Positions 8,901 through 19,483 of a DNA stretch of 64,000 nt are shown here, one piece after another. Each line of letters starts with the position of its first letter. Within the stretch, counting starts at the first letter, position 1. The position numbers and the translations under genes were made by a program. Below the pieces are notes generated by a model. The model searched no databases. It was not told the origin of the DNA and saw nothing but the letters and a program-made list of their open reading frames with translations. Source of the DNA: Sulfurivermis sp041678005. GTDB taxonomy: Bacteria > Pseudomonadota > Gammaproteobacteria > Thiohalomonadales > Thiohalomonadaceae. The stretch lies in NCBI GenBank assembly GCA_041678005.1, contig JBAYOW010000004.1, forward strand, positions 27,073 through 91,072. Reading direction: 5' to 3'.

Positions 8901-9875
8901 TCCAGTGGCGCCCTCGTCGCGTATCTCACCACCCGAGCCGGTCGCCGCGCCAGGAAATGGTGAGATAGCAGTTGGATGATTGTGCGTCTCCACCTTCATC
9001 AGGATTGCCACATGCTCCTGGTGGTAAGCATATTCCTGCGTGTCTGACTGCGGATAAAAACGCCCCGCCGTATAGCCCTCAATCACCGCAGAGTTATCTT
9101 TATAGGCCGAAAGTATGTTTTTGTTGTTGTGGTGATAGGTGTTGCGGATCATGCTAAACAAGGATTTTTCCTGTGTCTTGCCATCGATGATCCAGTCAGC
9201 GTTGAAGATCTTGTGACGACAGTGCTCGGAATTGGCCTGGGCGAACATCATCAGCTCGACGTCTGTGGGGTTGCGGCCCAGCGCAGTGAAATTCTCCAGC
9301 AGGTAATCTATCTCATCCTCGGCCAGCGCCAATCCCCAATCGATATTGGCATGTTCCAGCGCGGCACGACCGCCACCCAGCAAATCCACCCTGCGCAATG
9401 GCGCAGGCTCGGTGGCATGAAACAATCCATCGGCATCTTCCAGCGTATCCAGAACACTCTCAGTCATGCGATCGTGTAACAGAGCCGCCCCGGCCTCCCG
9501 TTCATCAGCCGTAAACACAGATGCATCAGACTTGCGCAGATAATAGGCCAGCCCACGCTCCAGGCGGCGCACAGCAGTCAAACCACAATTTTGCGCGATA
9601 TCCGTCGCCTTGGAAGCCCAGGGTGAAATAGTCCCCAGCCGTGGCACAACAAAAAATAATTGGCCATGCGGCTCTTCGACAGTCAGTCGTGGGCCATAAC
9701 TGAGCACCTGTTCCAGGATAGACTGCTCAGCCTGCGCAAGCTGCCGTTCCAGATCAACGACATGCACAAACTCGGCATACACATGCCCGACCGCAGGCAC
9801 AGCACGACGCAACTGCGCCAAGAGTTTTTCCAGACGAAACGGCGATAGAGCCGGATTTCCGCGCAACAGCAACAT
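5976..9875 (-). CDS. purL: Phosphoribosylformylglycinamidine synthase (single-chain PurL)
   Basis: PurL makes FGAM from FGAR, glutamine and ATP in purine synthesis. This is the large 1299-residue gammaproteobacterial form: N-terminal PurS-like domain, two AIR-synthase-like halves (for example ALIDAVASARMAVGEALTN and GIAIPVGKDSMSMKT) and a C-terminal glutaminase with nucleophile Cys in SLGVCNGCQM and a later PHPERMF His-Glu. The open frame extends 38 codons further, but I start at 9875 (MLLLRGNPAL) because this matches the family start and length (E. coli about 1295). The motY gene follows on the same strand after 130 bases. Confidence 0.96.
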   Translation of the reverse strand: MLLLRGNPALSPFRLEKLLAQLRRAVPAVGHVYAEFVHVVDLERQLAQAEQSILEQVLSYGPRLTVEEPHGQLFFVVPRLGTISPWASKATDIAQNCGLTAVRRLERGLAYYLRKSDASVFTADEREAGAALLHDRMTESVLDTLEDADGLFHATEPAPLRRVDLLGGGRAALEHANIDWGLALAEDEIDYLLENFTALGRNPTDVELMMFAQANSEHCRHKIFNADWIIDGKTQEKSLFSMIRNTYHHNNKNILSAYKDNSAVIEGYTAGRFYPQSDTQEYAYHQEHVAILMKVETHNHPTAISPFPGAATGSGGEIRDEGATGRGSRPKAGLCGFSVSNLRIPGFAQPWEHDYGKPERIVSALQIMIDGPLGAASFNNEFGRPAINGYFRTYEEKVVGPNGDEVRGYHKPIMLAGGLGNMRIDHVEKQPIPVGAQLVVLGGPAMLIGLGGGAASSINTGQSHEDLDFASVQRGNPEMQRRCQEVIDRCWQLGEANPIVSLHDVGAGGLSNAMPELVNDAGRGARFELRTIPNDEPGMTPMEIWCNEAQERYVLAVRSEDMECFAAICARERAPFAVIGEATAEQQLMLQDAHFNNTPIDLPLEVLLGKPPKMLRDVQHKTFQKNDLQLHGIKLGEAAYRLLRLPTVASKNFLITIGDRTVTGLVCRDQMVGPWQVPVADCGVTATSFDVYTGEAMAVGERAPLALIDAVASARMAVGEALTNIAAAHIDDISRIVLSANWMAPAGHPGEDADLYDAVHAVGMELCPALGIAIPVGKDSMSMKTVWQENGEQKSVTAPMSLISSAFAPVADIRKSLTPELRNDKGDTDLIYIDLGKGRNRLGGSSLAQVYKQMGRQGPDLDDPALFKSFFACIQEMNANGILLAYHDRSDGGLFVTLAEMAFAGHTGIKIELGELAGDAISLLFNEELGAVLQVRHVDTDDALKSLHDAGLGKYSHVIGTLDVADRIIITRSGEELCNESRIDLQRAWAETSYQMQSLRDNPSCAQDEFDALLDANDPGLHVELRFDLNDDVAAPFIRTGKRPRIAILREQGVNGQMEMAAALQRAGFAVVDVHMSDLLTGRRTLKEFTGLVSCGGFSYGDVLGAGGGWAKSILFNPRVHDEFSHFFQREDSFSLGVCNGCQMLSQLHTLIPGADGWPRFVRNESEQFEARVAMVEVMKSPSLFLAGMEGSRLPVAVAHGEGRAEFDAADGPVTALRERRVALRWVDNYGDPTERYPFNPNGSPLGITGLTSADGRVTLMMPHPERMFRAVQNSWGLNDGQEDGPWLRMFRNARLWVG

Positions 9876-10073
9876 GATTGGGCGAGCCTTTTTTGCCAGG
9901 TGGAGAAGATCGCTAATGATACTGGCAAAGCAAGAAAAGGGAAAATAAGACAGACCGGAGGCCTGGTTCGAAGGCAAAGAGGCCCACACACTTTAATTTT
10001 TACAGCACGTACCAATCGCGGCTAAAGCAGCTCCCACTGGTGCATTTGTCCCGTCATTCCCGCACATGCGGTC

Positions 10074-10116
10074 GTTACCCTCTCCCCCAACCCCTCTCCC
10101 GTGAGCGGGAGAGGGG
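10074..10116 (+). repeat. CCTCTCCC palindromic repeat, copy 1
   Basis: A perfect 11-bp stem, CCCCTCTCCCG (10091-10101) and CGGGAGAGGGG (10106-10116) around TGAG, is preceded by GTTACCCTCTCCCCCAA. The same unit occurs inverted at 50563-50610. It resembles the dispersed intergenic palindromes common in beta- and gammaproteobacteria. Confidence 0.8.
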
Positions 10117-10130
10117 AGGAATTGCGCTCG

Positions 10131-10167
10131 ACTCAGAACCGTCATTCCCGCGCAGGCGGGAATCCAG
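10131..10167 (+). repeat. 37-base intergenic repeat with ATTCCCGC palindrome, copy 1
   Basis: The unit contains the inverted repeat ATTCCCGC / GCGGGAAT. It matches 35 of 37 bases with the reverse complement of 50419-50455. A shortened relative lies at about 10052-10071. It sits directly beside the CCTCTCCC repeat, as does the second copy. Confidence 0.8.
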
Positions 10168-10333
10168 ACACTGAAAAAACAGAAAGCCTACGCTGGCGCA
10201 GGTCATCCGCACAGGCGGGCGTTACCCTCTCTTTAGTGTGATGCCCGGCCTGTAATTGCGGTTGGGCATTGCCGTTTGGCTTTAAAAATAACTAAGATGG
10301 GCGCTTCCTGCTTCTACAAACCGAGTTGAATCC

Positions 10334-10765
10334 TTGAACACTGAATCCACCCCCAGCCCCCTGCCACGTCGCCTTGCGGCAGCACTTTACGACAGCATAT
10401 TATTGCTTGGCGTGGAAGTCATCGCCTTCATCCCCTACACGTTTTTACGCCGTGGTGGGCCTGGACAGGGAGAATTTGACCCACTGGCACTGGCCTGGCT
10501 ACTGGCTATCGCATTTTTGTTTTTTGGCTGGTTCTGGGTGCATGGCGGCCAAACTTTGGGTATGCGCACCTGGCGTATCCGCGTACAAACCCTGGACGGC
10601 CAGCCGATAAGCTGGTTACAAGCTCTACTGCGTTTTTTTGTTGCCATTATTTCGTGGGCAGCACTTGGCCTGGGCTTTTGGTGGACACTGTGGGACAAGG
10701 ATAAAATGACCTGGCACGATCGCTGGTCAGAAAGCCGTCTGGTACGAACCGACAGTCAAAAATAA
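10334..10765 (+). CDS. RDD family membrane protein
   Basis: A 143-residue integral membrane protein with three hydrophobic segments (about residues 20-38, 53-71, 95-117). It has the RDD-family features LPRRLAAALYDS near the start, GQTLGMRTWRIRV in the middle, and the C-terminal DKMTWHDRWSESRLV. The start is a TTG at 10334; this choice gives the usual N-terminus of the family, and no ATG is suitably placed. RDD proteins are of uncertain function; some are reported to act in ion transport. It converges on the carbonic anhydrase gene. Confidence 0.85.
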   Translation: MNTESTPSPLPRRLAAALYDSILLLGVEVIAFIPYTFLRRGGPGQGEFDPLALAWLLAIAFLFFGWFWVHGGQTLGMRTWRIRVQTLDGQPISWLQALLRFFVAIISWAALGLGFWWTLWDKDKMTWHDRWSESRLVRTDSQK

Positions 10766-10816
10766 ACCTGGCAAGCCTGGCTGTATTCGACTGTTTCTTA
10801 TTTCACTGGATTCTTA

Positions 10817-11449
10817 CTATTCATCGATACGATAAATCGGCGCGAGCTGGCCAGGGCCGTTCACTCGCACGCCAAGATCACGCAGAATACCGTCCCTGAT
10901 GCTGTAGATGCAGCCATGCACAGACAGGCGTTGTCCTTTTTGCCAGGCATGTTGCACGATGGTGGTATGACAGATGTTGGCTACCTGTTGCATGACATTT
11001 AGCTCACACAAGCGATCAACACGCTGCTCCTCGGCCAACGGCTCCAATTGCCGACGATGCCGGTCGTATATGTCGCGCACGTAGTTCAACCAGTTATCGA
11101 TGAGGCCAAGCTCCCTGTCCTGCAAGGCAGCGCGTATACCACCACAGCCGTAATGACCGGTAACTATGATGTGCTTTACCTGCAGCACTTCAATGGCGTA
11201 CTGCAACACCGACATACAATTAAAATCAGTGTGATAGACCAGATTGGCGACGTTACGATGGACAAACAGCTCGCCTGGTGCGAGGCCGACGATATCATTG
11301 GCCGGAACCCGGCTGTCGGAACAACCTATCCATAAATATTCAGGTGATTGCTGCTGCCAGAGGCGTTGAAAGTATTCTGGATCCTGTAAAAGATGTCTTG
11401 CCGCCCAAGCCTGGTTGTTGTTGAAGAGATCACTGATATCGCCGGCCAT
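10817..11449 (-). CDS. can: Beta-class carbonic anhydrase
   Basis: Interconverts CO2 and bicarbonate in the cytosol. The beta-class zinc site is visible: Cys43 and Asp45 in IGCSDSRVP, His99 and Cys102 in TGHYGCGG, with the Asp-Arg dyad Asp45/Arg47. The 210-residue length fits the E. coli Can type. It lies downstream of lptG on the same strand, but the gap of 76 bases gives no strong sign of an operon. Confidence 0.95.
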   Translation of the reverse strand: MAGDISDLFNNNQAWAARHLLQDPEYFQRLWQQQSPEYLWIGCSDSRVPANDIVGLAPGELFVHRNVANLVYHTDFNCMSVLQYAIEVLQVKHIIVTGHYGCGGIRAALQDRELGLIDNWLNYVRDIYDRHRRQLEPLAEEQRVDRLCELNVMQQVANICHTTIVQHAWQKGQRLSVHGCIYSIRDGILRDLGVRVNGPGQLAPIYRIDE

Positions 11450-11525
11450 TTGGATTATCCATTATTGATTTGTCCGGTATTTTACCCGGCTTCACGCGCC
11501 AGTTGATAAGATTTACTAATACAAA

Positions 11526-12590
11526 CTATCGCACTTTCTGCATCAACACCCACCACAGCCCAAAAACCACCAGAGTTGGCAGCAGTGCACCGATAATGGG
11601 CGAGAAACCATAAACCAGGGCGACTTGACCAAAGACCCCATTGAGCATATAAAAACCTATCCCTGTCAAACCGCCTACCGTGATACGCAAACCTATGCTG
11701 ACGCTGCGTAATAAGCCAAAGATGAAAGGCACTGCCAGCAACATCATGCCAGCAGTGGCAAAAGGCACGGCAACCCGCATCCACAAGGCCAGCTCATGAC
11801 TGCGGACATCCAGATTGTTGTTGCGCATGTACTGCACATAGCCCAGCAGTTCGTTGATAGGCAACTTATCTGGCGACATGGCCGCTACGCTGATCACCTC
11901 GGGTGTCAGACTGGTTTGCCATTGCAGCTCGGCCATGCCCTCATGCGCTACTCCCGCATGGTCAATATGACTGCGCCTGACCTTGTGCAAAACCCATTGC
12001 CCTTCAGCATAGCTGGCCGATTTGGCCCGGATCAACTCAAGCAGACGCTGGTCCCCGGCAAAGACATAAATCGACACATCATGTGCCGCGCCACCTGCTA
12101 ACAGCAGGCGCATATGTATGTAGGTATCATTATCACGCACCCACAAACCGCCCTTGGCATTGAGTCTGATGCTGCTATTGAGCGCCTGTGCACGCATCGT
12201 GTGCGCCTGCTGCTCCAGTGGTGGCGCGAGGAACTCGCCGATCAGGCCTACGGCCAGCATCATCCACAAGGCCATTTTCATCATGGCCAACAGAATGCGC
12301 CGTACCGACACCCCCGCTGCACGGATCACGGTCAGCTCATTGCTGCTGGCTAGGCTGCCCAGACCCAGCAGACCACCGAGCAGAGCCAGCATAGGAAAGA
12401 GATCATAGAGCTGACGTGGCAACATCATCAGACTGTATTGCACGGCATTGATGATGGAATATTGCTCACGACCAACGGCCTTGAACTCATTCATAAGAGT
12501 GATGAAAAAATAAATCGTGAGCAACACCAGAGAAACCAGCAAGGTCTGCACCAGGACTGTCTGTCCGATATAGCGTCTCAGGATCCTCAT
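11526..12590 (-). CDS. lptG: LPS export system permease LptG
   Basis: LptG is one of the two transmembrane subunits of the LptB2FG ABC transporter that extracts lipopolysaccharide from the inner membrane and passes it to LptC. The 354-residue product has the family pattern: N-terminal membrane helices (about 10-120), a periplasmic jellyroll domain, then C-terminal helices ending LVVFGLWWVLMQKVR. The open frame runs 35 codons further upstream; I start at 12590 (MRILRRYIG) because this is the family start and it overlaps the lptF stop as ATGA, indicating translational coupling. Confidence 0.95.
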   Translation of the reverse strand: MRILRRYIGQTVLVQTLLVSLVLLTIYFFITLMNEFKAVGREQYSIINAVQYSLMMLPRQLYDLFPMLALLGGLLGLGSLASSNELTVIRAAGVSVRRILLAMMKMALWMMLAVGLIGEFLAPPLEQQAHTMRAQALNSSIRLNAKGGLWVRDNDTYIHMRLLLAGGAAHDVSIYVFAGDQRLLELIRAKSASYAEGQWVLHKVRRSHIDHAGVAHEGMAELQWQTSLTPEVISVAAMSPDKLPINELLGYVQYMRNNNLDVRSHELALWMRVAVPFATAGMMLLAVPFIFGLLRSVSIGLRITVGGLTGIGFYMLNGVFGQVALVYGFSPIIGALLPTLVVFGLWWVLMQKVR

Positions 12591-13678
12591 GCCGCCACCT
12601 TGCGGCGACGCGACCCTGGCAGGTGTTGCTGCCGCCAGAGTAGCCAAAGCAGCAGGGCAAGCGCCAGGGCATGCACCCACCACAATCCTGGCCAAGGATT
12701 GAGTGTCCCCTTACCCAAGGCGGATTTGGCAGAAAACATAAGCTGGCTATAGACGATGTAGATCAGAATGGCCTCAAACAGACGGGCATAGCGCCCCTCA
12801 CGCGGCGAGCTACGCGACAGCGGCACGGCCAGCAGACCAAATAGCAAGGTACTGATCGGCACCATCAGCCGCCATTGCAGCTCGGACATATGCGCAGCAG
12901 AAGAACTGCGCCATAAGGCCAATGACGACATGGCCTGGCGCGGGCGCTCACTGGCAACAACCTCACGCACCTGTATGCGTACACCATGTTCGCGAAACTG
13001 AATGATGCGAAAATCAGGCGCGGCAGGATCTCCCTCATAACGATAGCCATCAAAAAACACCATGTAACGCTCACCGTCGATCAACTGCTGGCGCGCACTT
13101 TCAGCTGACAATACCTGTGTGCCATCCGCACTCTCGCCATAGGCAAAGACCTTAAGCATTTCCCGCCTGTCGTCAGAGATTTTTTCCAGATAAACCAACA
13201 TGCCGGCACCCACTGAATTGAATCGTCCAGCCGTCAGCCCTTCAACCTCGGTACGCGCCCTGACCTCATCCTGCAGACGGGTGTCCTGCTCATTGCTCCA
13301 GGGGATAAAAAACAAAGCCAAACTGCCAAACAGCAATGCCATCAGCAAGGAAACAAGACCCACCGTGCGAAAAACCAGCTCCGGCCCAAAGGCACAGGCA
13401 TGCATGACGGTCATTTCACTATCGCGATAAAGTCTGCCCAGAGCCAGCAATACTGACAGGAAAAACATCAGCGGAAACACATAAATCAGATTGGCCGAGC
13501 TTTGCAAAAACAGCATCAGCATGGCGATGGATGCCGGATAATCGCCCTCTACCACGCTGGACATCACACGGATAAAGGTGATGCTCAACACCACCAGCGA
13601 CAACAGCAAGGCCACACCAATAAAGGTGGCCGCTATCTCGCGCAGGATGTAACGTTGGATAATCAAGCAATCAATCAT
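12587..13678 (-). CDS. lptF: LPS export system permease LptF
   Basis: LptF is the partner permease of LptG in LPS extraction. The 363-residue product starts with the family pattern IIQRYILREI, then helices (about 15-130), a periplasmic domain (about 130-265) and C-terminal helices (about 270-350). It is the first gene of the lptF-lptG pair, coupled by a 4-base overlap. It is divergent from pepA across an 88-base gap, the same arrangement as in many gammaproteobacteria. Confidence 0.95.
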   Translation of the reverse strand: MIDCLIIQRYILREIAATFIGVALLLSLVVLSITFIRVMSSVVEGDYPASIAMLMLFLQSSANLIYVFPLMFFLSVLLALGRLYRDSEMTVMHACAFGPELVFRTVGLVSLLMALLFGSLALFFIPWSNEQDTRLQDEVRARTEVEGLTAGRFNSVGAGMLVYLEKISDDRREMLKVFAYGESADGTQVLSAESARQQLIDGERYMVFFDGYRYEGDPAAPDFRIIQFREHGVRIQVREVVASERPRQAMSSLALWRSSSAAHMSELQWRLMVPISTLLFGLLAVPLSRSSPREGRYARLFEAILIYIVYSQLMFSAKSALGKGTLNPWPGLWWVHALALALLLWLLWRQQHLPGSRRRKVAA

Positions 13679-13766
13679 CTAATATGGCAGGCAATAGCCA
13701 ACCAGTTTACGCTATAGGCATAATCTGTAACACCATTCACCAGCTATCGTAGATCAGGAGTGTCAC

Positions 13767-15266
13767 ATGGAGTTTTCTGTTGTTTCCGGTGCCATCGAAA
13801 AGCAGCGCAGTGCCTGCTTTGTAGTTGGCGTACATGAAAAGCGCAAATTAAGTGCAGCAGCTGAAATCCTGGATAACAACTGCACCAACCTGATAAGTCA
13901 GGCGCTCAGGGCGGACGACATCAAGGGTAAACTGGGCGATGTATTGTTACTGCGCCCTGCCCATGCCCGGTTTGAGCGCATCTTGCTGGTTGGTTGCGGC
14001 CCGCTGGATGATGCCCTGGCAGCTGCCAAATATCGTCAACTCATCAAGTCTGCCCTCGCTGCGCTCAAGGACACAGGCAGCAAAAATGCCCTGCTTGGCC
14101 TCACTGATCTGGAGGTAAAGGATCGCGACCTGGCCTGGAAGATACGCCAAATCGTCGAATTGGGCGGCGAGGTTTGCTACAAATTTGATCAATTAAAAAC
14201 CGAAGAACAAGACAAAAAGCCAGTCAAGGCCAAAAAGGTCAGCATTCTGGTGAGTGATGCGGCCAGTCACAAGACAGCCCAGCAGGCCGTCCGCCATGGG
14301 CGGGCCATCCAGCATGGTATAAAGCTGACCAAAGATCTCGCCAATCTGCCGGGCAATATCTGTACACCAACATATCTGGCCGATCGCGCCAAACAACTGG
14401 GTAAGGACAATAAAAGCCTCAAGTCCACTATCCTCGACGAGGCGGCAATGAAGAAACTCGGCATGGGGGCCCTGCTGTCGGTGGCCAAAGGCAGCCGTCA
14501 GCCGCCACGGCTTATCGTGCTCGAATACAAGGGCGGCAAGCAAAAGGACAAACCTGTGGTGCTAATTGGCAAGGGGCTTACCTTTGATGCAGGCGGCATT
14601 TCAATCAAGCCCGCTGCGGCGATGGATGAGATGAAATATGACATGTGTGGCGGTGCCAGCGTGCTCGGTGTAATGCAGGCGGTGGCTGAGCTGGAATTAC
14701 CGATCAATGTAATCGGCGTTGTTCCTGCCGCAGAAAACCTGCCCGATGGCAACGCCAACAAGCCAGGCGATATCGTCACCTCGATGTCCGGCCAGACCAT
14801 CGAGATCCTCAATACCGATGCCGAAGGACGGCTGATACTTTGTGATGCCCTAACCTACAGCGCAAAATTCAAACCCGCTGTAGTCATCGATATCGCCACT
14901 CTGACTGGTGCCTGTGTCATCGCTTTGGGCTCACAGGCCTCCGGCTTGCTCGGCAATGATCAAGAACTGGTGGATGCCCTGCTCGCTGCCGGCCAACAAA
15001 GTAACGACCGTGCCTGGCAACTGCCCCTGTGGCCAGAATACGACGAGCAGCTCAAGAGCCCATTTGCCGACATGGCCAATATCGGTGGCCGCGAGGCTGG
15101 CACCATCACAGCTGCCAGTTTTCTCGCGCGTTACACCAAGGACTACAGCTGGGCTCACCTCGATGTTGCCGGTACAGCCTCGAAAAGTGGAAAGGACAAG
15201 GGCGCAACTGGCAGACCTGTTCCGCTGCTCATGCAATACCTGCTCGCTCGCAGCAAGGTCGTTTGA
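13767..15266 (+). CDS. pepA: Leucyl aminopeptidase (cytosol aminopeptidase, M17)
   Basis: A two-metal aminopeptidase removing N-terminal residues from peptides; in E. coli PepA also binds DNA in site-specific recombination and carAB control. The 499-residue length is normal. The M17 signature NTDAEGRL and the metal-binding Lys/Asp segment IGKGLTFDAGG are intact, as is the downstream catalytic Arg region. A good SD (AGGAG) precedes the ATG. holC starts three bases after the stop. Confidence 0.97.
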   Translation: MEFSVVSGAIEKQRSACFVVGVHEKRKLSAAAEILDNNCTNLISQALRADDIKGKLGDVLLLRPAHARFERILLVGCGPLDDALAAAKYRQLIKSALAALKDTGSKNALLGLTDLEVKDRDLAWKIRQIVELGGEVCYKFDQLKTEEQDKKPVKAKKVSILVSDAASHKTAQQAVRHGRAIQHGIKLTKDLANLPGNICTPTYLADRAKQLGKDNKSLKSTILDEAAMKKLGMGALLSVAKGSRQPPRLIVLEYKGGKQKDKPVVLIGKGLTFDAGGISIKPAAAMDEMKYDMCGGASVLGVMQAVAELELPINVIGVVPAAENLPDGNANKPGDIVTSMSGQTIEILNTDAEGRLILCDALTYSAKFKPAVVIDIATLTGACVIALGSQASGLLGNDQELVDALLAAGQQSNDRAWQLPLWPEYDEQLKSPFADMANIGGREAGTITAASFLARYTKDYSWAHLDVAGTASKSGKDKGATGRPVPLLMQYLLARSKVV

Positions 15267-15268
15267 AC

Positions 15269-15709
15269 GTGACCAGTATTGATTTCTATATTCTCGAAGG
15301 CAGGCCACCGGCGGATCAGCAGCAGGTGGCCTGCCGAATAGCGGAAAAGGCCTGGCTGGCTGGCCACAAAGTCTATGTTCATGCCAGTGATCGGCAGCAG
15401 GCCACACAACTCAATGAACTGTTGTGGACCTTTCGCCCTGGAAGTTTTCTACCCCATCATCTATTCGACGATGAAACGCCAGTTGATGAACTGACGCCTA
15501 TCCATATCGGCTGGCAGGAAGCACCCGTGTGTCACAATGAAGTCCTCATCAATCTGGATGCCGAGGTACCCTTGTTTTTCAGCCGTTTTGCCCGTGTGGC
15601 CGAGATCGTGCCATCAGATGATGACGCCCGCCAGCATGGCCGGGTGCGCTATAAATTTTACCGCGATCGCGGTTACCAGCTGGCAACCCACACTCTCACT
15701 CAGGGATGA
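15269..15709 (+). CDS. holC: DNA polymerase III chi subunit
   Basis: Chi bridges the clamp-loader (through psi) and single-strand binding protein at the replication fork. The 146-residue product matches the usual length (about 147). It shows the expected pattern: FYIL near the start, ACRIAEKAWLAGHKVYVH, LLWTFRPGSFLPH, and the basic C-terminal YKFYRDRGYQL. I choose GTG at 15269, two bases after the pepA stop codon; the frame itself is open much further up but that part lies inside pepA. The order pepA-holC-valS is conserved in gammaproteobacteria. Confidence 0.93.
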   Translation: MTSIDFYILEGRPPADQQQVACRIAEKAWLAGHKVYVHASDRQQATQLNELLWTFRPGSFLPHHLFDDETPVDELTPIHIGWQEAPVCHNEVLINLDAEVPLFFSRFARVAEIVPSDDDARQHGRVRYKFYRDRGYQLATHTLTQG

Positions 15710-15713
15710 GTAG

Positions 15714-16022
15714 ATGAACGATAAGCAGAAGAAAACTGCCATAGAGCTGCTGGCCGAATTGAATCGGGTGCGCCGTCTGCTGGCCGAACAGAATGCATCC
15801 ATACAAGACAATGATATCCCCCTGCTGGACGATATCGTGGGCGATAAATCAATTACGCACACACAGCCCGCGATCACCCCGGCACCCGTACCCACACTGC
15901 CCACAGAGATCGAACTGGAGGCCATGCTGGATAAAATCATCGACCGCGAAATGCCGCGCATCAGACTTGAATTGAAACGCGTCCTGCGCGATGAACTGCG
16001 CATGCGCGAGCTGCTTAAATAA
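15714..16022 (+). CDS. Small conserved protein between holC and valS
   Basis: A 102-residue acidic then basic protein with an N-terminal helical segment (about residues 5-28), a Pro-rich middle (about 50-65, ITPAPVPTLP) and a C-terminal charged helix (about 68-102). It starts five bases after holC and probably belongs to the same operon. The function is unknown. Position suggests a link to holC or valS, but nothing in the sequence shows it. Confidence 0.72.
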   Translation: MNDKQKKTAIELLAELNRVRRLLAEQNASIQDNDIPLLDDIVGDKSITHTQPAITPAPVPTLPTEIELEAMLDKIIDREMPRIRLELKRVLRDELRMRELLK

Positions 16023-16095
16023 CTAGGATATCAGGTATAATCTCGCCCCATTTGCGGCACTACTGTCGCGCACCCTCACAAAATTCACAAAAAAC

Positions 16096-18873
<2,778 letters not shown>

Positions 18874-18890
18874 TGCAAAAGTGAGGAGGC

Positions 18891-18911
18891 GGGCATCAAG
18901 CCCGCCCCGGC
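18891..18911 (-). terminator. Hairpin between convergent valS and CBS gene
   Basis: A 7-bp stem GGCGGGC / GCCCGCC around ATCAA, followed on the reverse strand by TCCTCACTTTT. It lies between the stops of valS and the CBS-domain gene and could serve as a weak terminator. The T tract is imperfect. Confidence 0.4.
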
Positions 18912-18920
18912 GCTAAATCG

Positions 18921-19382
18921 TTATTCTGCTGTGGAGCACATCTTCGCCAGACTGGAATTGAAGATTGCCTTGTGGATATCGCCCAGGCTGAGCATACCCA
19001 TCAACTGATCGCCTTCTGCTACCGGAATGCGGCGGAAGCGGTGGCGCACCATCACAGCGGCAGCCCGCAGCACATGCAATTCAGGCGATACCGTGATGAC
19101 ATTGGGGGTCATTAAATCAGCCGTCTTCAGCTTGACAAGGTCGCGATACTCCCCTTGCATATCTCCCTGTTTCATGGCGGCAGTACCATCCATGAATTCA
19201 TCGATCGATGGAAACAAGCGGTGCAGCACGTCCTTCTCGGCAATAAAGCCAACCAGCTTGCCATCCTTGATAACCGGCAGACCGCTGAAACGATACAGAC
19301 ACATCAATGAGGAGACCTCCAGCATACTGGTCTCCGGCTCAACTGTGCGCACGGTGTGGCTCATGACTTCTTTTACCAGCAT
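18921..19382 (-). CDS. CBS-domain pair protein
   Basis: A 153-residue protein made of two CBS domains (about residues 5-60 and 90-145), with typical segments HTVRTVEPETSMLEV, FSGLPVIKDGKLVGFIAEKDVLHRL and RFRRIPVAEGDQLMGMLSLGDIHKAI. CBS pairs bind adenine nucleotides and regulate partner proteins. It has no attached catalytic domain, so the partner is unknown. A GGAGAAAAACC Shine-Dalgarno region precedes the start. It is transcribed toward valS. Confidence 0.88.
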   Translation of the reverse strand: MLVKEVMSHTVRTVEPETSMLEVSSLMCLYRFSGLPVIKDGKLVGFIAEKDVLHRLFPSIDEFMDGTAAMKQGDMQGEYRDLVKLKTADLMTPNVITVSPELHVLRAAAVMVRHRFRRIPVAEGDQLMGMLSLGDIHKAIFNSSLAKMCSTAE

Positions 19383-19483
19383 GGTTTTTCTCCAGTCAGG
19401 TGCGTTCTGGTATGGGGGAATAAATATCTCAAATGATCATTGTACCCTGAAAAATATACCCTGACAGCCATCGCTATGCACCC

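Larger units (their letters stand above)
9876..10333. other. Intergenic region with a cluster of palindromic repeats
   Basis: This gap of about 460 bases separates divergent purL and the RDD gene. It contains at least two families of short palindromic repeats, some truncated (for example about 10052-10071 and 10199-10232). There is also an imperfect hairpin ATGCCC...GGGCAT near 10241-10270. No gene is visible. Promoters of both flanking genes should lie here, but I cannot place them reliably. Confidence 0.75.

Noticed and set aside
9876..9989. N-terminal extension of purL to an upstream start
   Set aside because: The added 38 residues have no family similarity, and the protein then exceeds the usual length; 9875 fits PurL better.
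12591..12695. N-terminal extension of lptG into lptF
   Set aside because: It would overlap lptF by more than 100 bases and lacks the LptG start pattern; the ATGA overlap start is typical.
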